From Azoarcus sp. CIB (lineage in GTDB: Bacteria; Pseudomonadota; Gammaproteobacteria; Burkholderiales; Rhodocyclaceae), in the NCBI RefSeq assembly GCF_001190925.1, contig NZ_CP011072.1, positions 4,340,001 through 4,404,000 of the forward strand: a stretch of 64,000 nucleotides of DNA, given 5' to 3'. Under the pieces are notes generated by a model, which saw only the letters and a program-made list of their open reading frames with translations, was not told the DNA's origin and searched no databases. Positions 1 to 9,854 of this stretch are shown piece after piece. Numbering within the stretch: the stretch's first letter is position 1; every line of letters starts with the position of its first letter. A program made the position numbers and the translations under genes.

Positions 1-3000
1 TTCCGCCGGCCACGAAGGCCGCCCCGACTGCAGCGCCCCTCGCGACACCCGCGCCGGAGCCGGTGGTCGAAGCGCCCGCGCCTGCTGCGCCCGAAGCTCC
101 CGCCCGCGAAGTCCTGGCCGCGGAGGAGCCCGCGATCGAGCCCCTCGTGCCGATCGAGGAAGTCGAAACCGACCTCAATTTCCAGCCGCCGCTCGAACCC
201 GCCGAACCGGCCCCGCCCGAGATCCGCTTCGATTTCGCGCCAATCGAGTTGCCGCCCGAAATACCGGAGGCCGCACCAACGGCTCCGCCGGCATTGCCGG
301 TTGCAGCACCGGCCGCCCCGGCGCCCAGCGCGGCCGAGATCGACGCGGAGCTGCTCGAGATCTTCATCGAGGAAGCCCACGAAGTCCTCGCCAACGTCGC
401 GGAACAGCTCGAGCTGTCGCGCACGTCACCGGGCAACGTCGAGCACCTTACGTCGATCCGGCGCGGCTTCCACACCCTCAAGGGGAGCGGTCGCATGGTC
501 GGCCTGCGCGATCTCGGCGAAGCCGCATGGGGCGTGGAACAGACGCTCAATCGCTGGCTCCAGCTCGAATGGCCCCCCACACCGGCGCTCCACCACCTCC
601 TCGGGGACGCTTGCGAGAGTCTCGCCGAATGGGTTTCGGAGCTGGAGGCCGGCGGCAGCCAGACGCGCGACGTCGCCGCCCTGATGGCCGAGGCCGAACG
701 CCTGCGCAGCAGCGACGCGCCGATCAGCGAACCGGCGCCCGAGGCGACGCCCGCGCGCGCGGCTGAGCCCGCGGCAACGGAAGAGGCCGCCCTCGGGCTC
801 GCAACGCTCGAACTGGCGGAAACCGGCGAAATCCTGCCCATCGCGGCGCCCGCCGCCGAAGAGGAGGTCGTCGTCGAAGAAGCGCTCGAAGCACTCGAAC
901 TCGAGGCGCCGGGCGAAGAAATCGCGCTCGATGAGGCGGCTGCAGGCGAGGGCTTCGAGCCGGCGATCGCGAGCGAGTACGTTGCCGCGGCAAGCCCGCT
1001 TGCCGCGGAAGAGACGGCCGGCGAAATCGCTTTGCCGGAAGAGGCCGCGACGTTCGAGGAATTGTCTCTCGAACCAGCAGTTGACTTGACTGCAGCAGCC
1101 GAGGAATCGATCACTCTCGATGCACTGCCCGGGTTCGAGCTCCCGCCGGCAGCCGAAGAGCTTCTCGCGCTCGACGCATCCGTCGCATTGGAGCGGACAG
1201 CCGGGATAGATGCACCCATCGAACTGGTGGAATCGACGGAGGCCGAGGACGCCGAAAGGCTAGAGGAACTGGCCGAACTCGAGGAGGTGGTCGATCTCGA
1301 GGACACGATCGATCTCGAGGAAGCCCTCGAGCTGGAGGCCCCCCTCGAGGAGGAAGCGCCCGCCGCAGCCGTCGTATCGGAGGAACTCGAGGAAGCGACC
1401 GTCGACCTCGAGGAAATCGATACGCCGATCGATCGTGACGTCGTCTACGTCGGCGACAGCGAGATCAGCCGGCCCCTTTACGACCTGTATCTCGGCGAAG
1501 CGCGGCACCACCTGGGCACCCTGCGGGACGAGCTCGGCCGCCTTGCTGCCAACCCGCTGCTGGTCCCCACCGAGGCCGCCTTGCGCGCCGCGCACACGCT
1601 CGCCGGCATCTCGGGCACCACACGCCTGATGAGCGCGCAAGCGCTTGCCCGCGCGCTCGAACACGCGATCGAGCGACTGCGCGAGGGCGCCCACCCGCCG
1701 ACCGCGGAGCAGTCGGCGGTCATGAAGAGTTCCAACGACACCCTCGAGGCGATGGTCGCCCAGATCGCGCTGCGCCAGATGCCGCTCGAGGTGCCCGAAC
1801 TGACCGAGCAGCTCGACGGCATCGGTCGCACGATTGCGCTCGACACCGGTTTCGAGCCCGACGGCGTGGCCGTCGAGGAAGCCGCCCCCGAACTGCCGTC
1901 GGCCGCAACCGAAGCTGCCGAGGGCGCCGCCCGCGCGGCGACCGTCGCCGATGACCTCGACGAGCAACTACTGCCGGTCTTCCTCGAGGAAGGCGCGGAG
2001 CTGCTTGCAGACCTGCACGCGACGCTGCGGCGCTGGAGCAGCGGCGACGCCTCGGACGATCACGCCAAGGCGACGGCCCGGCTGCTGCACACGCTGAAGG
2101 GCAGCGCGCGCATGGCCGGAGCGATGAGCCTCGGCGAACACGTGCACCAGCTCGAATCGCAACTCGAGGCGGGCCGCGAAGCCGGGCGCGACGCCGCCGA
2201 GATGATCGACGAACTGGTCGGTGGCCTGGACCGCACCGAGCAGTTGATGGGCGCGCTCACCGGCGCTCCTGCCCCGGCAGCCGCGGCCACCGGCACGGCG
2301 ACCGAAGTCGCGGTCTCCGTCGTCACCCCGGAAACGCCGACAGCCGAAGGCGAAGGCAGCGCAACGGCCACGTTGCGCGTGCGCGCAGACACCGTCGACC
2401 GCTTCGTCAACGAAGCCGGCGAGATCGGCATCGCGCGCACCCGCATCGCTGGCGAACTGCGCACGCTGCGCCGCTCGCTGCTGGACCTGACCGAAAACGT
2501 CATCCGCCTGCGCAACCAGTTGCGCGAGGTCGAGATCCAGGCCGACGTGCAGATGCAGTCGCGCATCGCCCATACCGGCACGCACGAAGGCGAATTCGAC
2601 CCACTGGAGATGGACCGCTACACCCGCCTGCAGGAACTCACGCGGATGATGGCGGAGAGCGTCGGCGACGTCACGACGGTGCAGCAGAGCCTGCTGCGCA
2701 ACCTCGACGGCGCCGAACTCGCGCTGAACAGCCAGGCCAGGCTGTCGCGCGACCTGCAGCAGGCGCTGATGCAGGTGCGCATGGTGCCCTTCGACAGCCT
2801 CGCCGACCGCCTCTACCGCGTGACGCGCCAAACCGCGAAGGACCTCGGCAAGCGCGCGAACCTCGATCTGCGCGGCGGGCGCATCGAAATCGACCGCAGC
2901 GTGCTGGAACATATCACCGCGCCGCTCGAACACCTGCTGCGCAACGCCATCGCGCACGGCCTCGAGGAGCCCGAGGCCCGCAGCGCCAGCGGCAAGAACG

Positions 3001-4193
3001 AGATCGGCCAGATCACGCTGAGCGTCAGCCAGGAAGGCAATGAAATCGCGATCAGCCTCGCCGACGACGGCGCGGGCCTCGACTACGAGCGGATCGCCGA
3101 ACGGGCACGCGCACACGGCCTGCTCGGCCCGGCCGAAATCGCCGACGAGCGCCGCCTGACGAACCTGATCTTCCTGCCCGGCTTCTCGACCGCCAGCAAC
3201 GTGTCGACGGTGTCCGGCCGCGGTGTCGGCATGGACGTCGTGAAATCCGAGACCGCGGCGGTCGGCGGACGCATCGACATCCGCTCGACGCGCGGCGCCG
3301 GCACGGAATTCCGCATCTACCTGCCCCTCACGCTGGCCGTGACGCAGGCCCTGCTGGTCAGCGCGGGCGGCCGCACCTTCGCGATTCCGTCGAGCATGGT
3401 CGCCCAAGTGATGGAGCTGAAGATGGGCGCGCTGCAGGAGCTGCGCGCCGCCGGCGGCACGGACTGGCAGGACATGCACTTCAACTACCGCTACCTGCCG
3501 CGTCTGCTCGGCGACCCGACGAGCCAGCCGGAGGAACAGCGCTTCAACTGGGTGCTGCTGCTGCGCGCCGGCGCCCAGACGCTCGCGCTGCACGTCGATG
3601 CGCTACGCGGCAACCAGGAAATCGTCGTCAAGAACGCCGGCCCGCAACTCGCGCGCGTCGTCGGCATCTCCGGTGCGACGGTGCTGGGCGACGGCGAGAT
3701 CGTGCTGATCCTCAACCCCGTCGCGCTCGCCAGCCGCAGCCTCGCGGAGACCACGGCGGAAGGCGTCGCGGACGCGGGCGCTACCGCAGCGGTCGAACCG
3801 GCGCAGGCCGTCCAGCCGACCGTGATGGTCGTCGACGACTCGCTGACGGTGCGCAAGATCACCGGCCGCCTGCTCGAGCGCGAAGGCTATCGCGTGATCA
3901 CGGCCAAAGACGGCGTCGAGGCGCTGGAGCGCCTTATCGAGTCGGTGCCCGACGTGATCCTGTCGGACATCGAGATGCCGCGCATGGACGGCTTCGATCT
4001 GCTGCGCAACATCCGCGCCGACGCGCGCACCCACGACGTGCCGGTGATCATGATCACCTCGCGCCTGGCGGACAAGCACCGCCAGTTCGCCGAGAAGATC
4101 GGCGCCAGCGAGTACCTCGGCAAACCCTACGAGGAAGGCGAGCTGCTGGCCCTGCTGCAGCACTACACCGCGAAGGCGCGCGCGGAGGCCTGA
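1..4193 (+). CDS. chpA: ChpA/PilL-type hybrid chemotaxis histidine kinase, 5' end outside window
   Basis: CheA-like hybrid kinase of the type IV pilus (Chp/Pil) chemosensory pathway, which in this family controls twitching through PilG/PilH-type regulators. The frame is open to the window edge, so the start lies upstream; numbers here count from the in-frame GTG at 63. Three Hpt-like domains carry histidines near residues 137 (HTLKGS), 511 (HTLAGI) and 676 (HTLKGS). A very acidic Glu/Ala/Leu-rich linker (about 220-460) separates the first two. Then come the CheA dimerisation region (about 770-900), the ATPase domain with the N box near N961 and the GRGVGMD box, a CheW-like domain (about 1090-1230) and a receiver (about 1255-1370) with phospho-acceptor D1302. 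Family members carry more Hpt domains upstream. It converges on the photolyase gene with 25 bp between them. Confidence 0.95.
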   Translation, partial: PPATKAAPTAAPLATPAPEPVVEAPAPAAPEAPAREVLAAEEPAIEPLVPIEEVETDLNFQPPLEPAEPAPPEIRFDFAPIELPPEIPEAAPTAPPALPVAAPAAPAPSAAEIDAELLEIFIEEAHEVLANVAEQLELSRTSPGNVEHLTSIRRGFHTLKGSGRMVGLRDLGEAAWGVEQTLNRWLQLEWPPTPALHHLLGDACESLAEWVSELEAGGSQTRDVAALMAEAERLRSSDAPISEPAPEATPARAAEPAATEEAALGLATLELAETGEILPIAAPAAEEEVVVEEALEALELEAPGEEIALDEAAAGEGFEPAIASEYVAAASPLAAEETAGEIALPEEAATFEELSLEPAVDLTAAAEESITLDALPGFELPPAAEELLALDASVALERTAGIDAPIELVESTEAEDAERLEELAELEEVVDLEDTIDLEEALELEAPLEEEAPAAAVVSEELEEATVDLEEIDTPIDRDVVYVGDSEISRPLYDLYLGEARHHLGTLRDELGRLAANPLLVPTEAALRAAHTLAGISGTTRLMSAQALARALEHAIERLREGAHPPTAEQSAVMKSSNDTLEAMVAQIALRQMPLEVPELTEQLDGIGRTIALDTGFEPDGVAVEEAAPELPSAATEAAEGAARAATVADDLDEQLLPVFLEEGAELLADLHATLRRWSSGDASDDHAKATARLLHTLKGSARMAGAMSLGEHVHQLESQLEAGREAGRDAAEMIDELVGGLDRTEQLMGALTGAPAPAAAATGTATEVAVSVVTPETPTAEGEGSATATLRVRADTVDRFVNEAGEIGIARTRIAGELRTLRRSLLDLTENVIRLRNQLREVEIQADVQMQSRIAHTGTHEGEFDPLEMDRYTRLQELTRMMAESVGDVTTVQQSLLRNLDGAELALNSQARLSRDLQQALMQVRMVPFDSLADRLYRVTRQTAKDLGKRANLDLRGGRIEIDRSVLEHITAPLEHLLRNAIAHGLEEPEARSASGKNEIGQITLSVSQEGNEIAISLADDGAGLDYERIAERARAHGLLGPAEIADERRLTNLIFLPGFSTASNVSTVSGRGVGMDVVKSETAAVGGRIDIRSTRGAGTEFRIYLPLTLAVTQALLVSAGGRTFAIPSSMVAQVMELKMGALQELRAAGGTDWQDMHFNYRYLPRLLGDPTSQPEEQRFNWVLLLRAGAQTLALHVDALRGNQEIVVKNAGPQLARVVGISGATVLGDGEIVLILNPVALASRSLAETTAEGVADAGATAAVEPAQAVQPTVMVVDDSLTVRKITGRLLEREGYRVITAKDGVEALERLIESVPDVILSDIEMPRMDGFDLLRNIRADARTHDVPVIMITSRLADKHRQFAEKIGASEYLGKPYEEGELLALLQHYTAKARAEA

Positions 4194-4194
4194 C

Positions 4195-4217
4195 GCCGGC
4201 GGCGGAGCGCCTCCGGC
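4195..4217. terminator. Hairpin filling the gap between chpA and phrB
   Basis: The 25-bp gap between the two convergent genes is almost entirely an inverted repeat: 10-bp arms at 4195-4204 and 4208-4217 (9 of 10 paired) with a 3-nt loop. There is no T-run on either side, so it would be a weak or factor-assisted bidirectional terminator. The function is inferred from its position. Confidence 0.45.
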
Positions 4218-4218
4218 A

Positions 4219-5658
4219 TCAGCTCCGCACGACGGCGAAGCGCGCGAGCGTGCGCTCGCGCGCCAACCCGTGATCGACGACCGGCGCCGGATAATCCCGG
4301 CCGAGGCGCACGCCCGCAGCCACTTGGTCTGCCGCGCCCATCTTCCACGGCGCATGGATGTACTTGTCCGGGACGCGTGCGAGTTCCGGCACGTAGCGGC
4401 GGATGAAGCGCCCCTCCGGATCGAAGCGCGCCGACTGCGTCACCGGATTGAAGATGCGGAAATACGGCTGCGCATCGCAGCCCGTCGACGCCGCCCACTG
4501 CCATCCGCCGTTGTTTGCCGCCAGATCGTAATCGATCAGTTGGTCGGCGAAATGCCGCTCGCCGCGGCGCCAGTCGATGCCCAAGTCCTTGGTCAGGAAG
4601 GACGCGACGATCATGCGCAGGCGGTTGTGCATGTAGCCCGTCGTGTCGAGCTGGCGCATCGCCGCGTCGACGAGCGGATAACCCGTGCGCCCCTCGCACC
4701 ACGCCGCGAACAGGTCGGGCGCAGCGTCCCACGCGATACGATCGTACTCGGGCCGAAAGCACCCCGTCACGACGCGCGGGTGGTGCCACAGGATCATGTG
4801 GTAGAAGTCGCGCCACACCAGCTCGCCGAGCCAACTCTCCGCCCCGGCCCCACCGTCGGCCCACGCGAACGCCGCCAGTTCGCGGATCGACACGGTGCCG
4901 AAACGCAGATGCGCGGAAAGATAGGACACGCCCTTCACGGCCGGATAATCGCGCGCCTCGCGGTAGCGCCCGATACGCCCGGCGAAGTCCCCGAACAGGG
5001 CGCGGCCGCCGGACATGCCGGTCGGCAGGCGCAGTTCGGCGAGGTTCGTCGCCACGAAGCCAAGCTCATCGAGGCCCGGCACGCGCTCCCCGTCCGCCTT
5101 GGGCGCCAGCTGCGCGGCGTAGCGTTCGACCGGATACGCCTGCACGTAGAAGCCATCGAGCTTCTTCAGCCACGCGTTCCGGTAGGGCGTGAACACGCTG
5201 TACGGTTGCCCGCCCTGCGTGAGAATCTCGTCGCGCTCGAAGATCACCTGGTCCTTGAAATCCTCGAAACCGATCCCTTCCGCGGCGAGGCCCTCCGCCA
5301 CCCGCCGGTCGCGTGCGATCGCGGCAGGCTCGTAGTCGCGATTGGTCAGCACCGCCGTCACGCCCAGCTGCGCCGCCAGGGCCGGGATCAATTCGTCGGA
5401 GCGCCCGTGCCGCACGACGATGCCCGCCCCGCCGCCGCCCGCCCGGCGCGACAGCGCGTCGAGCTCGATATCCAGCTCCTGCAGGCTGCGCCAGATGAAC
5501 TCGACGCGCCGGTCGCTGCGGCCCGGCAAGGCGTCGAGGATCTCCGTGTCGAAGACGAACGCGCAATGCCCTTGGTCGAAGCGGCTCAGCGCGTGATACA
5601 GCGCGGCGTGATCGTGACTGCGCAGGTCGCGGCGGAACCAGACGAGGGCGGAACGCAT
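4219..5658 (-). CDS. phrB: Deoxyribodipyrimidine photolyase (class I CPD photolyase)
   Basis: A 479-residue flavoprotein that would repair UV-induced cyclobutane pyrimidine dimers using light. The N-terminal alpha/beta antenna domain begins with VWFRRDLRSHDH, as in class I photolyases. The C-terminal FAD-binding domain contains the family motif around STGCDAQPYFRIFNP and the preceding NNGGWQW, which form the FAD and electron-transfer core. The length matches the family (about 470). The ATG at 5658 is the first good start, and the next gene (yqgE) diverges 96 bp away. It stands alone and is not in an operon with either neighbour. A cryptochrome-like role cannot be excluded from sequence alone. 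Confidence 0.93.
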   Translation of the reverse strand: MRSALVWFRRDLRSHDHAALYHALSRFDQGHCAFVFDTEILDALPGRSDRRVEFIWRSLQELDIELDALSRRAGGGGAGIVVRHGRSDELIPALAAQLGVTAVLTNRDYEPAAIARDRRVAEGLAAEGIGFEDFKDQVIFERDEILTQGGQPYSVFTPYRNAWLKKLDGFYVQAYPVERYAAQLAPKADGERVPGLDELGFVATNLAELRLPTGMSGGRALFGDFAGRIGRYREARDYPAVKGVSYLSAHLRFGTVSIRELAAFAWADGGAGAESWLGELVWRDFYHMILWHHPRVVTGCFRPEYDRIAWDAAPDLFAAWCEGRTGYPLVDAAMRQLDTTGYMHNRLRMIVASFLTKDLGIDWRRGERHFADQLIDYDLAANNGGWQWAASTGCDAQPYFRIFNPVTQSARFDPEGRFIRRYVPELARVPDKYIHAPWKMGAADQVAAGVRLGRDYPAPVVDHGLARERTLARFAVVRS

Positions 5659-5754
5659 CGGGGGAAGTCAGCGAAAGCGGAAAGTCGCATTGTGACGCAA
5701 TCATGCCGCGCAGGTTCCTGCTCAATGCCCCGCGCGAGAGGCTAAAATGCAGCC

Positions 5755-6321
5755 ATGAGCGAAATCATGTCGAACCTCACGCATCATTTTCTGATCGCCA
5801 TGCCCAGCATGGCCGATCCGAATTTCTCGCGTACGCTGACCTACATCGCCGAGCACAACGACCAGGGCGCGCTCGGGATCATCGTCAACCGCCCGATCGA
5901 CATGACGCTCGGTACCCTCTTCGAGCGCGTCGAACTGCCGCTCGACGCCGCAGGGTTCGCCGAACAGCCGGTGTATTTCGGCGGTCCGGTGCAGACCGAT
6001 CGCGGGTTCGTGCTGCATCGGCCGGCAGGCGAATGGCACTCGACCCTGAACGTGAACGACGAAGCCGGCCTGACGAGTTCGCGCGACATCCTGCAGGCGA
6101 TCGGCAGCACCGGCCAGCCGTCCGACGTGCTCGTGACGCTGGGCTACGCCGGCTGGACTGCCGGCCAGCTCGAGCAGGAGATCGCCGACAACGCGTGGCT
6201 CACCGTGCGCGCCGATCTCTCCATCGTCTTCGGCCTGCCGCCCGAAGAGCGCCTCGCCGCCGCCATGCAGAAGCTCGGCATCGACTTCACGAACCTCAGC
6301 GAGACGGCCGGGCATGCCTGA
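5755..6321 (+). CDS. yqgE: YqgE/AlgH family protein (UPF0301)
   Basis: A 188-residue cytoplasmic protein of the UPF0301 family, recognised from the start [12 protein letters not shown] and the following ALGIIVNRP segment. No biochemical activity is established; in Pseudomonas the homologue was named AlgH after an alginate phenotype. A second in-frame ATG at 5767 is a possible start; 5755 follows an AGAGG-type sequence. Its stop overlaps the start of ruvX by 8 bp, so the two are probably co-translated. This pairing is conserved in many gamma- and betaproteobacteria. Confidence 0.92.
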   Translation: MSEIMSNLTHHFLIAMPSMADPNFSRTLTYIAEHNDQGALGIIVNRPIDMTLGTLFERVELPLDAAGFAEQPVYFGGPVQTDRGFVLHRPAGEWHSTLNVNDEAGLTSSRDILQAIGSTGQPSDVLVTLGYAGWTAGQLEQEIADNAWLTVRADLSIVFGLPPEERLAAAMQKLGIDFTNLSETAGHA

Positions 6322-6793
6322 GGCGGCCGCGCCCGAACCCCGGCCAGCCCCGGACCTCCCCGCACGCGGCACCCTGCTCGGCTTCGACTTCGGCCTCGTA
6401 CGCCTCGGCGTCGCCATCGGCGAACTCGAAACCGGTCAGGCCAGTGCCCTCATGACAATCAGCGGCGAGGCCAACGCCCCGCGTTTCGCCGCGATCGAAA
6501 CGCTCATCGCGGAGTGGCGCCCGGCCGCCCTCGTCGTCGGCATTCCCACGCACCTCGACAGCACCCCGCACGAGATGACCGCACGCTGCCGCCGCTTCGC
6601 GAACCAGCTGCGCGGCCGCTACGGCCTTCCCGTCATGGAAAGCGACGAACGCCTGTCCTCCGCCGCGGCCGAAGCCGCGTTGGAGGAAGCGGGGCAGCGC
6701 AGCTGGCGCGCACGCAAGCCGATGCTCGACGCCGTCGCCGCCCAGATCATCCTGCAACACTTCCTGGACACCCTCCAACATGCAAAAGCTTGA
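6314..6793 (+). CDS. ruvX: Putative Holliday junction resolvase / pre-16S rRNA nuclease YqgF
   Basis: A 159-residue RNase H-fold nuclease. The N-terminal [16 protein letters not shown] is the family's metal-binding DxG strand, in the form DFG. SDERLSS in the middle and a late conserved aspartate ([12 protein letters not shown]) complete the expected acidic site. In E. coli YqgF processes the 5' end of 16S rRNA; resolvase activity is a prediction for the family. An extra Pro/Ala-rich segment of about 18 residues precedes the fold. It overlaps yqgE by 8 bp and pyrR by 14 bp, so it lies in one tightly coupled operon. Confidence 0.92.
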   Translation: MPEAAAPEPRPAPDLPARGTLLGFDFGLVRLGVAIGELETGQASALMTISGEANAPRFAAIETLIAEWRPAALVVGIPTHLDSTPHEMTARCRRFANQLRGRYGLPVMESDERLSSAAAEAALEEAGQRSWRARKPMLDAVAAQIILQHFLDTLQHAKA

Positions 6794-7280
6794 TGCCGAA
6801 GCGCTCTTCCAGACCCTGGTCGAGCAGATGCGGCCGCACGTGACGCCCGACACCGCACTGGTCGGCATCCACACGGGCGGCGTCTGGCTGGCCGAACGCC
6901 TGCACCAGGCCCTGGGCCTGAAGCAGCCGCCGGGCTCGATCGACGTGTCCTTCTACCGCGACGACTTCGGCTCCAAGGGCCTGCACCCTCAGCCCAAGCG
7001 CACCGACATCCCGTTCGATGTCGAAGGCGCCCACGTCATCATCGTGGACGACGTGCTCTACACCGGCCGCACGACGCGCGCCGCAATCAACGAGCTGTTC
7101 GACTTCGGCCGCCCCGCGCGCGTCGACCTCGCGGTGCTGATCGACCGCGGCGGCCGCGAACTACCGATCGCCGCGCGCTACTGCGCCCTCACCCTGCCCC
7201 AACCCTTGCCCGCAAGCCAGAACCTGCAGCTTGAAACCGACGCTGCCGGCGCGCTCACCCTGAGGCTGATCGATGCGTAA
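6780..7280 (+). CDS. pyrR: PyrR bifunctional regulator / uracil phosphoribosyltransferase
   Basis: A 166-residue type I phosphoribosyltransferase-fold protein. The PRPP-binding motif [17 protein letters not shown] lies near residues 82-98, and the [10 protein letters not shown] segment is typical of PyrR. In Gram-positive bacteria PyrR attenuates pyr operons through RNA binding and has weak UPRTase activity. In proteobacteria it heads pyrRBC' operons and its regulatory role is less defined. I saw no clear attenuator hairpin upstream, where the region is coding. Its 3' end overlaps pyrB by 8 bp. Confidence 0.93.
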   Translation: MQKLDAEALFQTLVEQMRPHVTPDTALVGIHTGGVWLAERLHQALGLKQPPGSIDVSFYRDDFGSKGLHPQPKRTDIPFDVEGAHVIIVDDVLYTGRTTRAAINELFDFGRPARVDLAVLIDRGGRELPIAARYCALTLPQPLPASQNLQLETDAAGALTLRLIDA

Positions 7281-8247
7281 CCCCCAGCTCAACCAACACG
7301 GCGAACTGCAGCACCTGCTGACGATCGACGGCCTGCCACGCGACGTCATCACCGCGATCCTCGACACCGCCGCCCCCTTCACCGAGGTCGCCGAGCGCGA
7401 AGTGAAGAAACTGCCGCTGCTGCGCGGCAAGAGCATCTTCAACCTGTTCTTCGAGAACTCGACGCGCACGCGCACCACCTTCGAGATCGCCGCCAAGCGC
7501 CTGTCGGCCGACGTCGTGAACCTCAACGTGTCGACCAGCTCGACGGCCAAGGGCGAGAGCCTGCTCGACACCGTCGACAACCTGTGCGCGATGCAGGCCG
7601 ACATGTTCGTCGTGCGCCACGCCGCGAGCGGCGCGCCCTTCCTGATCGCGCAGCACCTGCTGGCGACCGGGCGCGACCACATCCACGTCGTCAATGCCGG
7701 CGACGGCCGCCACGCGCACCCGACGCAGGGCCTGCTGGACATGTACACCATCCGGCACTACAAGCGCGACTTCAGCAACCTCACCGTCGCGATCGTCGGC
7801 GACGTGCTGCACTCGCGCGTTGCGCGCTCGCAGATCAGCGCCCTCACGACGCTGGGCGTGCCCGAAGTGCGCGTGATCGGCCCCAAGACGCTGCTGCCGA
7901 CCGAGGTCGAGCGCATGGGCGTGCGCGTCTTCCATGACATCCGCGAAGGCCTCAAGGGCGTCGACGTCGTGATGATGCTGCGCCTGCAGAACGAGCGCAT
8001 GAACGGCGCGCTGCTGCCGACCCCGCAGGAGTACTACAAGGTGTGGGGCCTCACCGCCGAGAAGCTGGCGCTGGCCAAGCCCGACGCCATCGTCATGCAC
8101 CCGGGGCCGATGAACCGCGGCGTCGAAATCGACTCCTCCGTCGCCGACGGCGCGCAGGCCGTGATCCTGCCCCAGGTGACCTTCGGCATCGCGGTCCGGA
8201 TGGCCGTCATGAGCATGCTGGCCGGCCAGCAAGGGAGCAACAAGTAA
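7273..8247 (+). CDS. pyrB: Aspartate carbamoyltransferase catalytic chain
   Basis: A 324-residue ATCase catalytic chain that condenses carbamoyl phosphate with aspartate in the committed step of UMP synthesis. The carbamoyl phosphate site [13 protein letters not shown] is intact. The later HPTQGLLD and HPGPMNRG motifs are the expected aspartate-domain and C-terminal signatures. No pyrI regulatory chain follows; the next gene is an inactive dihydroorotase homologue overlapping by one base (TAATG). That matches the class A ATCase organisation known from Pseudomonas, where the catalytic chain assembles with PyrC'. Confidence 0.96.
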   Translation: MRNPQLNQHGELQHLLTIDGLPRDVITAILDTAAPFTEVAEREVKKLPLLRGKSIFNLFFENSTRTRTTFEIAAKRLSADVVNLNVSTSSTAKGESLLDTVDNLCAMQADMFVVRHAASGAPFLIAQHLLATGRDHIHVVNAGDGRHAHPTQGLLDMYTIRHYKRDFSNLTVAIVGDVLHSRVARSQISALTTLGVPEVRVIGPKTLLPTEVERMGVRVFHDIREGLKGVDVVMMLRLQNERMNGALLPTPQEYYKVWGLTAEKLALAKPDAIVMHPGPMNRGVEIDSSVADGAQAVILPQVTFGIAVRMAVMSMLAGQQGSNK

Positions 8248-9527
8248 TGAAGATCCGCATCACCAACGGCCGCCTCATCGACCCCGCGAACGGCCTCGAC
8301 GACAAGCGCGACCTGTATCTCGCCGACGGCAAGATCGTCGCAAGCGGCCAGGCACCGGACGGCTTCGCCGCCGAGCGCACGATCGACGCCGCCAATCTCG
8401 TCGTCGCGCCGGGTCTCATCGATCTGGCCGCACGCCTGCGCGAACCCGGCTTCGAATACCGCGCCACGCTCGAATCCGAAATGGACGCGGCGATGGCCGG
8501 CGGCGTCACCAGCCTCGCGATCCCGCCCGACACCGACCCCGCACTGGATGAGCCGGGCTTGGTCGAGATGCTGTGCTACCGCGCGAAGCGGCTCAACCGC
8601 GCCCACGTCTACCCGGTCGGCGCGCTCACCATCGGGCTCAAGGGCGAACGCCTGTCCGAAATGGCAGAACTGGTGGAGGCCGGCTGCGTCGCCTTCAGCC
8701 AGGCCAATGTGCCCATCATCGACAACAACGTGCTGATGCGCGCGCTGCAGTATGCTGCGACCTTCGACTTCCGCGTGTGGCTGCAGCCGCTCGCACCCTT
8801 CCTGGCGCGCACCGGTGTCGCGCACGACGGCGAAGTCGCTACGCGACTGGGCCTACCGGGCATTCCCGTCGCGACCGAGACCATCGCTCTGTACACCTAC
8901 ATCCAGCTCGCCCGCGCCACCGGCGCGCGCCTGCATGTCACGCGACTTTCCAGCGCCGCGGGCCTCGCGCTCGTCGAGCAGGCGCGCGCCGAAGGCATGG
9001 ACATCAGCTGCGACGTCTCGATCAACCACCTGCACCTGTCCGACATGGACATCGGCTACTTCAACAGCAACTGCCACCTCGTGCCGCCGCTGCGCAGCCA
9101 GCGCGACCGCGACGCGCTGCGCCAGGGGCTCGCCGACGGCCGCATCGACGCGCTGTGTTCGGACCACACCCCAGTGGACGACGACGGCAAGCTCACCCCC
9201 TTCAGCGAATCGGAACCGGGCGCGACCGGTCTCGAACTGCTGCTGCCACTTACGCTCAAGTGGGCGCAGGAAACGGGCCTGCCGCTGGTGAAGGCGCTCG
9301 CACGCGTGACCTCGGACGCCGCGCGCATCGTCGGCATCACCAAGGCCGGCCATCTGACGCCGGGCGCGCGCGCCGACTTGTGCCTGTTCGACCCTGCCGC
9401 GCATGTCACCGTGAGCCGCGAGCAGCTGCGCAGCCAGGGCAAGAACACGCCCTTCCTGGGCATGGAGCTGCCGGGCCGCGTGCACTACACCCTGGTCGAA
9501 GGCCAGGTCATGCACGAACTGGCCTGA
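8247..9527 (+). CDS. pyrC': Dihydroorotase-like protein PyrC' lacking metal ligands
   Basis: A 426-residue member of the dihydroorotase/amidohydrolase family. The start at 8247 follows the pyrB stop with a one-base overlap; a longer reading back to 8043 runs through pyrB and is not believed. The TIM-barrel layout is recognisable, but the metal-binding D-x-H-x-H motif reads DLAARLR (residues 59-65) instead of DLHVHLR. The lysine/HCED region is QPLAPFL, and the next histidine site reads VTRLSS. Only the DH of CSDHTPV remains. It is therefore predicted to be catalytically dead and, as shown for Pseudomonas PyrC', to serve as a structural partner of PyrB. A separate active dihydroorotase must exist elsewhere in the genome. 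Confidence 0.93.
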   Translation: MKIRITNGRLIDPANGLDDKRDLYLADGKIVASGQAPDGFAAERTIDAANLVVAPGLIDLAARLREPGFEYRATLESEMDAAMAGGVTSLAIPPDTDPALDEPGLVEMLCYRAKRLNRAHVYPVGALTIGLKGERLSEMAELVEAGCVAFSQANVPIIDNNVLMRALQYAATFDFRVWLQPLAPFLARTGVAHDGEVATRLGLPGIPVATETIALYTYIQLARATGARLHVTRLSSAAGLALVEQARAEGMDISCDVSINHLHLSDMDIGYFNSNCHLVPPLRSQRDRDALRQGLADGRIDALCSDHTPVDDDGKLTPFSESEPGATGLELLLPLTLKWAQETGLPLVKALARVTSDAARIVGITKAGHLTPGARADLCLFDPAAHVTVSREQLRSQGKNTPFLGMELPGRVHYTLVEGQVMHELA

Positions 9528-9551
9528 GAACGGCCCCGCGGGCCGCCGGCG

Positions 9552-9854
9552 TCAGCCGAGCGCCCGCAGCCGCGCGAGCGCCCCGGCGCTCGCGCCGTCT
9601 ATCCGCACCCGCTTGGCGCGCGAAGTATCGCCGCTGAGCAGCGTCACCGCTGCTTTCGGAACATCGCAAAAATCCGCGAGAAAGGCGCACAGCGCCGCGT
9701 TGGCCTTGCCATCCACCGGCGGCGCGGCGAGCCGGACCTTCATCGCCTCTCCGTGCAGGCCGACGAATTCGGTCTTCTTCGCACCCGGCTGGATGTGCAG
9801 CGTCAGCACGAGGCTGCGGTCAGCCGCCTCGCGCAGCCACACAGCTGCCGTCAT
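9552..9854 (-). CDS. yggU: DUF167/YggU family protein
   Basis: A 100-residue small basic protein of the UPF0235/DUF167 family. It is recognised from IQPGAKKTEFVG near the N-terminus and the following LAAPPVDGKANAAL. The function is unknown in the family. It overlaps the end of the upstream yggT gene by 4 bp (start 9854, yggT stop 9851), so it is the last gene of yggS-proC-yggT-yggU. It converges on pyrC' with a 24-bp gap that contains a weak 5-bp hairpin. Confidence 0.9.
   Translation of the reverse strand: MTAAVWLREAADRSLVLTLHIQPGAKKTEFVGLHGEAMKVRLAAPPVDGKANAALCAFLADFCDVPKAAVTLLSGDTSRAKRVRIDGASAGALARLRALG

Noticed and set aside
1968-3593. 541-residue minus-strand frame inside the ChpA-like gene
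   Set aside because: It lies antisense to the CheA kinase core and has no recognisable domain.
8043-8246. Upstream extension of pyrC'
   Set aside because: It overlaps the pyrB catalytic C-terminus in another frame; the TAATG junction at 8245-8249 gives the natural start.
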